A stretch of 6,122 nt of DNA from Methyloprofundus sp. GTDB taxonomy: Bacteria; Pseudomonadota; Gammaproteobacteria; Methylococcales; Methylomonadaceae. A program made the translations under genes and the position numbers. Position 1 is the stretch's first letter. Every line of letters starts with the position of its first letter. The stretch is taken from NCBI GenBank assembly GCA_030636485.1, contig DAOVWV010000108.1, positions 1 through 6,122 of the forward strand. The letters are read 5' to 3'. The notes below the pieces were generated by a model. It worked only from the letters and a program-made list of their open reading frames with translations. It was not told where the DNA came from and ran no database searches. This document shows positions 1 through 6,122 of this stretch, piece after piece.

Positions 1-429
1 TACGGCACATTGATTGGTGAAGCAACGGCGGAGCAAATCAAGCATGAAATTGGCTCGGCATATCCTGGCAGTGAGTTGATGGAAATTGAGGTTAAAGGAC
101 GAAATTTAGCGGAAGGTGTGCCGCGTGGTTTTACCTTAAACAGTAATGAAATCCTGGAAGCCTTGCAAGAACCGTTATCGGGTATAGTTGGTGCCGTAAA
201 AGTGGCTTTGGAGCAGACACCCCCAGAGCTAGGGGCTGATGTTGCAACCCGGGGTATTGTCATTACCGGCGGTGGAGCCTTGTTAAAAGATATTGACCGC
301 TTGGTTGCCGAGGAAACTGGGTTGCCTGTTTATATCGCGGATGATCCTTTGACCTGCGTTGCCCGTGGTGGTGGGATGGTGCTGGAAATGCTGGACGAGA
401 AAGGCCTGGTTGCATTTTCATTAGAATAA
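1..429 (+). CDS. mreB: Rod shape-determining protein MreB, C-terminal part (5' end outside window)
   Basis: This is the last 142 codons of MreB, the bacterial actin homologue that polymerises on ATP under the inner membrane and directs the Rod (elongasome) machinery for side-wall growth. The reading frame is already open at base 1 and ends with TAA at 427-429; full-length MreB is near 345 residues, so roughly the first 200 are missing. The visible part matches the family almost residue for residue: a [15 protein letters not shown] segment at the left edge, [24 protein letters not shown], and the glycine-rich nucleotide-binding loop ITGGGALL (about 259-282), followed by [11 protein letters not shown] near the C-terminus. 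The TTG at 10 is an internal codon, not a start. It is the first visible gene of a mreB-mreC-mreD-mrdA operon, and the mreC frame starts shortly after its stop. Identification is from recognised family sequence; nothing looks degraded. Confidence 0.97.
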   Translation, partial: YGTLIGEATAEQIKHEIGSAYPGSELMEIEVKGRNLAEGVPRGFTLNSNEILEALQEPLSGIVGAVKVALEQTPPELGADVATRGIVITGGGALLKDIDRLVAEETGLPVYIADDPLTCVARGGGMVLEMLDEKGLVAFSLE

Positions 430-443
430 TTGGGTAAACAACT

Positions 444-1319
444 ATAAAACTTTTATTTTCCACTGGCGCATTAATTAATACACGCTTTCTTATCGTGGCG
501 TTATTATCAGCGGTATTGATTTTATTGGATCTAACGACTGATAAGTTAAAACCCTTGCGTGATGCCCTGTCTGTTCTGGTGTATCCTATTCAGCATGCTG
601 TTGCTGCGCCTTCCCGTCTGTTTAATAGCACCCTGGAGTCCTTAGGTAGCTATCAAGAATTGTTGGCAAAAAATAATGACTTAAAACAGCAGCACTTGAT
701 TAATAATGCAAAATTATTAAGATTTGCTGCTTTAGAAAAGGAAAATATACGTCTGCGTTCCTTATTGGATAGCTCTTTTAAACTTGGCGAACAAGTGCTG
801 GTTGCCGAGTTAATGGCGGTTAATCTGGCTCCCTATGAGCAGGTTGTTGTGGTTAATAAGGGCGCACAGTTTGGCGTTCATAAGGGGCAATCCGTGCTAG
901 ATAATGATGGCATTGTTGGTCAGGTGACCAAGGCCTTGCCTTTGAGTGCGGAAATCATTTTAATTACCGACCCTAACCATGCCATTCCAGTGCAGGTTAA
1001 CCGTAATGGTTTGCGCACCATTGCCATTGGTAGTGGTCAAATAAACAAACTTAGCCTGCCTTTTTTACCCAATAATGCTGATATAGTGCCAGGCGATTTA
1101 CTGGTGAGTTCTGGCCTTGGCGGCGTATTTCCTCAAGGCTACCCTGTCGCGGTGGTCGAGTCTTTTGTGCCGCAGCCCGATAAGCCTTTTGCAGTCATAC
1201 ATGCAACACCTAAAGCGGCTTTGAATACCAATAGAGAATTGTTGATAGTATGGAACAATGAACAAGTGATTCCATTAAGTACACAGCTTAGTGTTGAAAA
1301 AGATGGTACAGATAAATAA
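444..1319 (+). CDS. mreC: Rod shape-determining protein MreC (probable AUA start; first standard start is GTG at 495)
   Basis: MreC is a bitopic inner-membrane protein whose periplasmic part self-assembles and activates PBP2/RodA in the Rod complex. From an AUA codon at 444 the protein has 291 residues: a short cytoplasmic N-terminus (KLLFSTGALINTR), a membrane anchor at about residues 15-28, a predicted coiled coil at about 65-108 (rich in L, K, Q, E), then the beta-rich MreC domain with NKGAQFGVHKGQ, ITDPNHAIPVQV, GDLLVSSGLGG (217-227) and YPVAVV (233-238). The only standard start in frame, GTG at 495, would give 274 residues, delete the conserved N-terminus and cut into the anchor; it has no visible ribosome-binding site. 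AUA 444 lies 14 bases after the mreB stop, with a GGG at 432-434 at suitable distance, though weak. TAA at 435-437 blocks any further extension. The E. coli protein has a longer proline-rich tail that is absent here. The 3' end overlaps mreD. Confidence 0.94.
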   Translation: MKLLFSTGALINTRFLIVALLSAVLILLDLTTDKLKPLRDALSVLVYPIQHAVAAPSRLFNSTLESLGSYQELLAKNNDLKQQHLINNAKLLRFAALEKENIRLRSLLDSSFKLGEQVLVAELMAVNLAPYEQVVVVNKGAQFGVHKGQSVLDNDGIVGQVTKALPLSAEIILITDPNHAIPVQVNRNGLRTIAIGSGQINKLSLPFLPNNADIVPGDLLVSSGLGGVFPQGYPVAVVESFVPQPDKPFAVIHATPKAALNTNRELLIVWNNEQVIPLSTQLSVEKDGTDK

Positions 1320-1776
1320 ATCGAGCTCCTTAGCCTATTGGTTAAGCATCGCCTTTGCAATGGCATTAAGAATTGTTCCCTGGCCTTTTGCCGTTTTAAT
1401 GACCGCACCTGACTGGGTTATGTTAATCTTGATCTATTGGGCGCTTGCCACGCCTGAGGAAGCCAGCGTAGGCAAGGCATGGTTTGTGGGTTTGCTGGTG
1501 GATGTGCTGACCGGTCAGTTATTGGGGCAATATGCATTGATTTATGCATTCAGTATTTTTCTTTGCATTAAACAGCATCAACGTATCAGAAATTTTCCTG
1601 TTATTCAGCAAAGTCTGGCTGTTTTCGTCATTCTTTTGCTTGCCCGAATTCTTACGTTCTGGATAGAGCATATCAATCATCAGCTCATGCCTGTCTATTT
1701 TTGGCTGCCGGTTTTGAGCGGCGCTTTAATATGGCCAGTGCTGTATATTGTTTTAAGTCGGCTACGTCTTTCATAA
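1303..1776 (+). CDS. mreD: Rod shape-determining protein MreD
   Basis: MreD is a small polytopic inner-membrane subunit of the Rod complex, forming a unit with MreC. From ATG at 1303 it has 157 residues, close to the 162 of E. coli MreD. It is very hydrophobic, with about five or six membrane segments (roughly residues 11-26, 36-50, 58-71, 76-90, 102-120, 132-152). Family features include the MPWP-like turn (IVPWP), the PDW motif at 36-38 followed by MLILIYWALA, the GLLVDVLTGQLLG stretch (G63, D67, G71) and an FWIEH segment near 119-123. The ATG lies inside the last codons of mreC (17-base overlap), which suggests translational coupling; GTG at 1291 or TTG at 1294 would add only four or three residues and cannot be excluded. 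A purine-rich GAAAAAG just before the ATG is the only ribosome-binding-like signal. Confidence 0.94.
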   Translation: MVQINKSSSLAYWLSIAFAMALRIVPWPFAVLMTAPDWVMLILIYWALATPEEASVGKAWFVGLLVDVLTGQLLGQYALIYAFSIFLCIKQHQRIRNFPVIQQSLAVFVILLLARILTFWIEHINHQLMPVYFWLPVLSGALIWPVLYIVLSRLRLS

Positions 1777-1780
1777 TATT

Positions 1781-3634
1781 ATGCAACGTCATCAAGCCAT
1801 TAAAGATAAGTACCTGGAAAACCGTATTTTCTTAAACAGAATTATTGTTTTATTTGTATTTATGTTGATTCTGGTCGCCGGGTTAATCAGCCGGCTGGTT
1901 TTTTTGCAAGTTGCCGGGCATAGTCAATACCGTAATATGGCTAGCAATAACCGTATCAAGGTGACACCCGTGCCACCGACTCGTGGGATCATCTATGATA
2001 AAGGGGGGCGGGTTTTGGCGCAAAACCTGCCATCGTATAGTCTGGAAATTATCCCTGAGCAAGTGAAGGATATGCAGGATACTTTACAGCGTTTGCAGCT
2101 GGCTTTAAGTATTCCTCAGGAAAAAATAGAGGCCTTTAAAAAACAGCGTAAACGTTATAAGAATTTTGATAGTATTCCACTGCTATTACAACTGAATGAG
2201 ACGGACGTTGCCCGCTTTGCAGTGCACCGGCATACTTTTCCGGGGGTTGATATTCATGCCCGCTTAATACGTCATTACCCTTATGCAGAACTGACTGCGC
2301 ATGTGGTGGGGTATGTCGGGCGTATTAATGAAAGAGAGCTGAAAACCTTGCCGGAAGCAGAGTACCGTGCGATTCATTCGATTGGGAAAATAGGCATAGA
2401 GCGCTCGTATGAAGATAGGTTACGGGGTCATGCAGGGTATGCTGAAATAGAAACCAATGCACAGGGTAAGCCGATTAATGTCCTAAAAACGGTTGAGCCG
2501 ATACCGGGTGCGGATATTAATTTAACCCTGGATATTGATTTACAGAAAACCGCCTATGATGCTTTGGGGGATTATAATGGCGGTGTTGTTGCCATTGATA
2601 TAGAAACGGGTGGGGTTCTGGTGCAAGTCAGTAAAGCCAGCTTTGATCCCAATTTATTTGTTTCCGGCATTAGCTATGCAAAATATAAGGCACTCAATAG
2701 CTCTAAAAATAAACCGTTATTTGATAGAGTATTACGTGGCCAATATCCGCCAGGCTCTACATTTAAGCCCTTTATGGGCTTGGCAGGACTGGAATATAAA
2801 ATCAAGCATTATCACCAGACCTTATTTTGCCCTGGTTTCTATCAACTTCCGAATAAATCACATAAATATCGTGACTGGAAAAAATGGGGGCATGGAACGG
2901 TGGATCTGGATATTGCGATTACCCAGTCCTGTGATGTTTATTTTTATGAGCTGTCTTTGGCGCTGGGGATAGACAGAATCTCTGATTTCTTTCATCAATT
3001 TGGTTTTGGTGAAAAAACAGGCATTGATTTAAAAGGTGAGAAATCTGGACTTATGCCCTCCAGAGAGTGGAAGCGCACCTACCGGGAACAAGTCTGGTTT
3101 CCAGGGGAAACACTTATTACAGGGATAGGGCAGGGGTTTACTCAGGTAACACCGATGCAATTGGCACGTGCAACGGCAACGCTGGCAAAGCGAGGTAAGG
3201 TTGTCACTCCCTATTTAGCAGAAAGGGTTATTGTACAAGGTAAAGATGTTATCACTGAACGCAGCGCTGAAAAGCAGATTCCGTTAAAATCCTCCAATAT
3301 CCAGCATATTATTGATGCAATGGTACATGTTGTGCACTCACCGAGAGGAACGGCGAAAAGAATAGCCAAAGGCATTGACTATCAGATTGCCGGCAAGACA
3401 GGGACTGCACAGGTCTTCACGGTTAAGCAGGATGAGGAATATAATGAGGCGGAAATTGCCTTTAATATGCGTGATCATGCTCTATTTATAGCTTTTGCGC
3501 CTGCTGATAACCCTAAAATAGCGGTTGCTGTGATTGCCGAGCACGGTAGTCACGGTAGTTCTACGGCCGCGCCTATTGCCGGTGCGGTTATTAAGCAATA
3601 TATGCAGAGTAAAATAGCAGGGCTTGAGCAGTAA
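1781..3634 (+). CDS. mrdA: Peptidoglycan D,D-transpeptidase PBP2
   Basis: Class B penicillin-binding protein 2 crosslinks stem peptides of new peptidoglycan during side-wall elongation; it is an inner-membrane enzyme with its catalytic domain in the periplasm. The 617-residue product (E. coli: 633) has a cytoplasmic tail, one membrane anchor at about 21-43, and a pedestal domain that opens with the R68-G69-x-I-x-D motif and runs to about 240. The transpeptidase domain carries all three active-site motifs: S326-T-F-K329 (acyl-serine and lysine), S383-C-D385 (the SxD form usual in this family) and K539-T-G541. The gene starts 4 bases after the mreD stop with no obvious Shine-Dalgarno sequence, so coupled translation is likely. 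Its usual partner rodA does not follow; after the TAA at 3632-3634 comes a convergent gene 8 bases away. No intrinsic terminator is visible at the junction. Length and motifs indicate an intact gene. Confidence 0.97.
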   Translation: MQRHQAIKDKYLENRIFLNRIIVLFVFMLILVAGLISRLVFLQVAGHSQYRNMASNNRIKVTPVPPTRGIIYDKGGRVLAQNLPSYSLEIIPEQVKDMQDTLQRLQLALSIPQEKIEAFKKQRKRYKNFDSIPLLLQLNETDVARFAVHRHTFPGVDIHARLIRHYPYAELTAHVVGYVGRINERELKTLPEAEYRAIHSIGKIGIERSYEDRLRGHAGYAEIETNAQGKPINVLKTVEPIPGADINLTLDIDLQKTAYDALGDYNGGVVAIDIETGGVLVQVSKASFDPNLFVSGISYAKYKALNSSKNKPLFDRVLRGQYPPGSTFKPFMGLAGLEYKIKHYHQTLFCPGFYQLPNKSHKYRDWKKWGHGTVDLDIAITQSCDVYFYELSLALGIDRISDFFHQFGFGEKTGIDLKGEKSGLMPSREWKRTYREQVWFPGETLITGIGQGFTQVTPMQLARATATLAKRGKVVTPYLAERVIVQGKDVITERSAEKQIPLKSSNIQHIIDAMVHVVHSPRGTAKRIAKGIDYQIAGKTGTAQVFTVKQDEEYNEAEIAFNMRDHALFIAFAPADNPKIAVAVIAEHGSHGSSTAAPIAGAVIKQYMQSKIAGLEQ

Positions 3635-3642
3635 TGGGTGTA

Positions 3643-4032
3643 TTAGACATTGCAACTCTCTCTAATGCAGCGCAATCGATACCCGTAGTAGATAGCTAAA
3701 AATAAAGTCGCACCTAAGGTGTCCGCCATCCAGTCGGCTATATCACTCATTCGTCCAGGTATAAAGGATTGATGCCATTCATCGGATAGTCCGTATAAAC
3801 TGGAAAAAATCAGGCTAGTGATCAATAGCATCGCTAGAGATGTCAGTCTATGTCTGAAAGCGCGTAGCGTGAAAGCCGCCAATATAAAATAAGCCCCCGC
3901 ATGAAATAGCTTATCCTGATGAGGAAATAACAGGGGTGTAGGCAAAGAAGACTGGTCAGATAGCCAGTAAATAAAACTGCAATAAAGTATAAGCAGTGCT
4001 GTATCTAATGCTTTGATATAATGATCGGACAT
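3643..4032 (-). CDS. VanZ-like family membrane protein
   Basis: A 129-residue integral membrane protein with about four hydrophobic segments (roughly residues 9-24, 43-58, 64-82, 103-118). It shows the signature of the VanZ-like family (COG5652): D40-K41-x-x-H44 before the second segment, then SDEWHQSFIPGR at 83-94 and a D97/D100/D104 series leading to G107. Family members are generally single-domain membrane proteins of unproven function; the name comes from VanZ of enterococcal glycopeptide resistance operons, which gives low-level teicoplanin resistance, but that role should not be transferred to this protein. The start ATG (4030-4032) gives the expected N-terminus just before the first membrane segment; no strong ribosome-binding site precedes it. 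It converges on mrdA (8 bases between stops) and diverges from the DUF455 gene (32-base gap). A cell-envelope role is suggested by family and neighbourhood only. Confidence 0.88.
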   Translation of the reverse strand: MSDHYIKALDTALLILYCSFIYWLSDQSSLPTPLLFPHQDKLFHAGAYFILAAFTLRAFRHRLTSLAMLLITSLIFSSLYGLSDEWHQSFIPGRMSDIADWMADTLGATLFLAIYYGYRLRCIRESCNV

Positions 4033-4064
4033 GTTTAAAATTCAGGTAAAATACTTAAGAATAA
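4033..4064. promoter_or_regulatory. Short divergent intergenic region with possible promoter elements
   Basis: These 32 AT-rich bases separate the start codons of the VanZ-like gene (-) and the DUF455 gene (+). If both genes are transcribed from here, their promoters must overlap each other or extend into the coding regions. On the + strand a TAAAAT at 4047-4052 resembles a -10 box, with a poor -35 candidate (CGGACA, 4026-4031) at a short 15-base spacing; this would leave a leader of only a few bases. A CTTAAG palindrome lies at 4054-4059. The assignment rests on layout more than on clear consensus. Confidence 0.25.
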
Positions 4065-4859
4065 ATGAATAATCTATTTGATTTCGCCGATGCCTGTTTG
4101 CATCGAACAGATATAGATGAGAAATTACGTTTGACGGAAGACGCATGGAAATTATATCAACAAGGTGAATTAAAGTTTGATTCTTTATCTGCGCCTAAAG
4201 AAATGCAACAGGTTTGTTTTCCCGTTAAGCCCGAATTACTTGCACCTCGTTATATGGCACGACGAAAACTGGGTACTCAGGAAGGTGTGCAGGCTTTTTA
4301 TCATGCCTTGGCACATATAGAATTTATTGCCATTTATCTTGCCTGGGATATACTTTATCGTTTTCGGGGGCTGCCAGAAAAGTTTTATCAAGACTGGTTG
4401 CAAGTGGCGCAGGAAGAGGCGCTGCATTTTAACTTAATCCGGGAGCATCTGCGCAAGCTGGGAATTGATTACGGTGATTTACCTGCGCATCAAGGCTTGT
4501 GGGAACATGCTCAGGATACCGCGCATGATGTGTTGGCGCGATTGGCGATTATTCCGCGCTGTATGGAAGCCAGAGGTCTGGATGTCACGCCTGGGATGAT
4601 AGAGAAAATTGCAAAAATAAACGATACGGAAGGCGTGCGCATTTTAACGCGAATTTTAGAAGATGAGCAGCAACATGTATTGTTTGGCTCAGAATGGTTT
4701 TACCAGCAATGTCATGAGCAGCAACTGGAACCCGAAGCCACTTTTAAAACCCTTATTTTAAAATATTATAAAAATAATAAACCCAAAGGCCCGTTTAATA
4801 CTGAAATGCGCTTAAAAGCGGGGTTTACCGCAAATGAATTGGCCTGGCTAGAAGATTAG
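4065..4859 (+). CDS. DUF455 (COG2833) ferritin-like domain protein
   Basis: A 264-residue soluble protein of the DUF455 family, placed in the ferritin-like superfamily; no biochemical role is established that I can name with confidence. The sequence has the spacing of a four-helix di-iron carboxylate protein: E86 (in HIEFIAIYLAWD), E118-x-x-H121 (in QEEALHF), E169 (in MEARGLD) and E201-x-x-H204 (in EDEQQHV), i.e. two E...ExxH half-sites. Other family-like stretches are KPELLAPRYMARRKLGT (55-71) and the C-terminal KPKGPFN segment. No signal peptide or membrane segment is seen, so it is probably cytoplasmic. ATG at 4065 is preceded by a weak purine stretch (AAGAATAA). The predicted ligands are inferred from pattern, not from a structure. 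The gene stands between a divergent VanZ-like gene and a downstream nnrS on the same strand, about 100 bases away; no functional link to either is evident. An iron/oxygen-linked oxidase or hydroxylase activity is possible but unproven. Confidence 0.9.
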   Translation: MNNLFDFADACLHRTDIDEKLRLTEDAWKLYQQGELKFDSLSAPKEMQQVCFPVKPELLAPRYMARRKLGTQEGVQAFYHALAHIEFIAIYLAWDILYRFRGLPEKFYQDWLQVAQEEALHFNLIREHLRKLGIDYGDLPAHQGLWEHAQDTAHDVLARLAIIPRCMEARGLDVTPGMIEKIAKINDTEGVRILTRILEDEQQHVLFGSEWFYQQCHEQQLEPEATFKTLILKYYKNNKPKGPFNTEMRLKAGFTANELAWLED

Positions 4860-4923
4860 TAGGCCCGCAGGATGGTGAGTTACGATGGCTCTATAGGGGC
4901 ATTGTGGCGAAAGCGCCTCCTAC
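4859..4923. repeat. REP-like palindromic element, possibly an inverted pair
   Basis: Read on the - strand from 4923 to 4906 the sequence is GTAGGAGGCGCTTTCGCC: a GTAG head followed by a GGCG/CGCC stem with a four-base loop. This is the layout of repetitive extragenic palindromes common in gammaproteobacteria (compare Pseudomonas GTAGGAGCGGCTT-type REPs). A second GTAGG begins at 4859 on the + strand, overlapping the last base of the DUF455 stop codon, so the two heads face each other across 65 bases as in a REPIN/BIME arrangement. The left copy, if real, is degenerate, with no good stem. No run of T follows the hairpin, so it is not a typical intrinsic terminator. Repetitiveness in the genome cannot be seen from one window. 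Confidence 0.5.
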
Positions 4924-4962
4924 ACCTGTGAAACGATTAAGAATGCTAAATAGTGATAACCT

Positions 4963-6122
4963 ATGAATCATAACAACCCCTTTAATATTCCTTTTTTTGC
5001 ATTAGGATTTAGAACATTTTTTGCCCTTTCAGGCTTATCCGCACTCGTGCTGATGGTTTTATGGCGCTCTCTGTATGATGGCAGTCTGGTGATGGATAAC
5101 TATTTTGTCAAGAATTACTGGCATGCGCATGAAATGCTTTTGGGCTATACCGTCGCGGTGATTGCCGGTTTTTTACTCACTGCCGTTAAAAACTGGACAG
5201 GGCAGCAAACCTTGTCAGGTGCTGGCTTGGCGGGTCTGGCATTATTATGGGTGTATGGTCGGGTATTGCCTTTCTATTCAGGCTTACTGCCCGATGAGCT
5301 TATCGCTCTGGTTGACTTCCTGTTTTTACCCGCCTTGGCTTTGAGCCTTATTAGGCCCATGATGGCAGCCCAATATACACGCGGCTATCTTTTTATTGGC
5401 TTGCTCTCTATTATGGCGGCAGGTAATGCCATGATTCATCTGGATATACTGCAATGGACAGAGAATACCGCATGGATGGGTTTTCAAATTGTCATTTCCT
5501 TGATTATTGTGATGATTCTGGTGATAGCAGGACGTGTATTTCCATTTTTTACCGAAAAAGGCTTGCCAGGAACTTTACCCATACGCAACCCTGTGCATGA
5601 TGGTCTGGCAATTGCTTCGGCAATACTGGTGTTTGCACTCAATATCATGCAGGTTTCAGGTATGATGTTAGCCATTGCAGCAAGTCTTGCAGTGATTTTC
5701 AATATACTAAGAGTCAGAAACTGGTACGTTTTCAGAATCTGGTTTGTGCCTTTGTTATGGGTGTTGTATATAGGTTATGCCTGGATCATTTTAGGCTTTA
5801 TCCTGACAGCGCTCAGCGCCTATGCAATCGTTTTACCCACTCTGGCACTGCATGCCTTTACCATGGGCGGTATAGGTGTGATCACTCTGGGTATGATGGC
5901 ACGGGTTTCACTGGGACATACCGGGCGAGTATTAAAAGCCTCACAAGCGATGGCAATAGCCTTTGCACTGATTAATCTAGGCGCATTAATCAGGGTCTTT
6001 GCTCCGCTGATTTTACCGCAGTGGTATGGCGATATTATTTATGCATCCACGCTATTATGGCTGGCGGCTTTTTCATTGTTTGCCTATGTTTATGCGCCGA
6101 TCTTAAGCACAGCAAGAATTGA
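4963..6122 (+). CDS. nnrS: NnrS family protein (3' end just outside window)
   Basis: NnrS proteins are heme- and copper-containing multi-spanning inner-membrane proteins associated with denitrification and with tolerance of nitric oxide stress. The frame opens with ATG at 4963 (MNHNNPFNIPFFALGFR) and stays open to the window edge, giving 386 codons plus two bases; family members are near 400 residues, so only a short tail is missing. Family signatures are clear: PFFALGFRTFF at the N-terminus, W53-H-A-H-E-M, G190-R-V-F-P-F-F, H297-AFTMGGIG and M-A-R314-V-S-L-G-H319-T-G-R. H54, H56, H297 and H319 are the likely metal or heme ligands (inference from conservation). About twelve hydrophobic segments are distributed over the length. 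No strong ribosome-binding site, and no convincing FNR/NnrR, NsrR or NorR site, was seen in the upstream gap. No nor, nir or other nitrogen-oxide gene is visible beside it. Confidence 0.93.
   Translation, partial: MNHNNPFNIPFFALGFRTFFALSGLSALVLMVLWRSLYDGSLVMDNYFVKNYWHAHEMLLGYTVAVIAGFLLTAVKNWTGQQTLSGAGLAGLALLWVYGRVLPFYSGLLPDELIALVDFLFLPALALSLIRPMMAAQYTRGYLFIGLLSIMAAGNAMIHLDILQWTENTAWMGFQIVISLIIVMILVIAGRVFPFFTEKGLPGTLPIRNPVHDGLAIASAILVFALNIMQVSGMMLAIAASLAVIFNILRVRNWYVFRIWFVPLLWVLYIGYAWIILGFILTALSAYAIVLPTLALHAFTMGGIGVITLGMMARVSLGHTGRVLKASQAMAIAFALINLGALIRVFAPLILPQWYGDIIYASTLLWLAAFSLFAYVYAPILSTARI

Noticed and set aside
2927..2935. SCD in place of the textbook SxN motif in PBP2.
   Set aside because: An SxD second motif is usual in the PBP2 family, so it is not a defect or novelty.
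2610..2972. A 120-codon + strand frame inside mrdA.
   Set aside because: It lies wholly within the PBP2 transpeptidase domain in another frame, and its product has no recognisable features; shadow frame.
3634..3699. A 21-codon + strand frame whose ATG overlaps the mrdA stop (TAATG).
   Set aside because: It is very short, resembles no known protein, and is antisense to the end of the well-supported VanZ-like gene; the overlap is probably chance.
4904..4925. The GGCG/CGCC hairpin as a transcription terminator for the DUF455 gene.
   Set aside because: The stem is only four base pairs and no T-run follows on either strand; the REP-like reading explains it better.
4924..4962. Possible NsrR, FNR/NnrR or NorR operator upstream of nnrS.
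   Set aside because: The stretch contains GATTAAGAATGCTAAAT but no convincing match to TTGAT-N4-ATCAA, to the NsrR palindrome or to GT-N7-AC; too weak to call.
5484..5702. A - strand frame of 72 codons opposite nnrS, plus short + strand frames at 5162-5344 and 5757-5975.
   Set aside because: The continuous nnrS frame with clear family motifs covers all of them, so they are shadows.

Overview
The window looks like chromosomal DNA from a gammaproteobacterium of moderate, slightly AT-rich base composition. The MreB, MreC, MreD and PBP2 sequences and their gene order are typical of that class. A methane-oxidising lineage (Methylococcales-like) would fit the style of the genes and the REP-like element, but this is inference and cannot be settled from the sequence alone. 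No phage, plasmid, insertion sequence, CRISPR or RNA gene was recognised.

Left part (1-3634, + strand): a cell-shape operon, mreB (3' end only), mreC, mreD and mrdA (PBP2). The genes are spaced by 14 bases or less or overlap, so they are probably co-transcribed. MreB is the cytoplasmic actin-like scaffold. MreC and MreD are the membrane and periplasmic parts of the Rod complex. PBP2 is the transpeptidase that crosslinks the side-wall peptidoglycan. The usual next gene, rodA (the glycosyltransferase partner of PBP2), is not here. mreC appears to begin at a non-standard AUA codon, because the conserved N-terminus and most of its membrane anchor lie upstream of the first ordinary start codon.

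Middle (3643-4859): a small VanZ-like membrane protein gene on the - strand converges on mrdA with only 8 bases between the stops. It is separated by 32 bases from a divergent + strand gene for a DUF455 (COG2833) ferritin-like protein that keeps a complete set of predicted di-iron ligands.

Right part (4860-6122): a gap of about 100 bases holds a REP-like palindromic element. It is followed by an nnrS-family gene (multi-spanning membrane protein linked to nitric oxide metabolism), open at the window's right edge and probably missing only its last few codons. No denitrification gene is visible beside it.

Overall this is mostly ordinary housekeeping DNA. The points worth a second look are the mreC start codon, the absent rodA with a convergent VanZ-like gene in its place, the REP-like element and the uncharacterised DUF455 protein. 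No convincing new biological system is visible.
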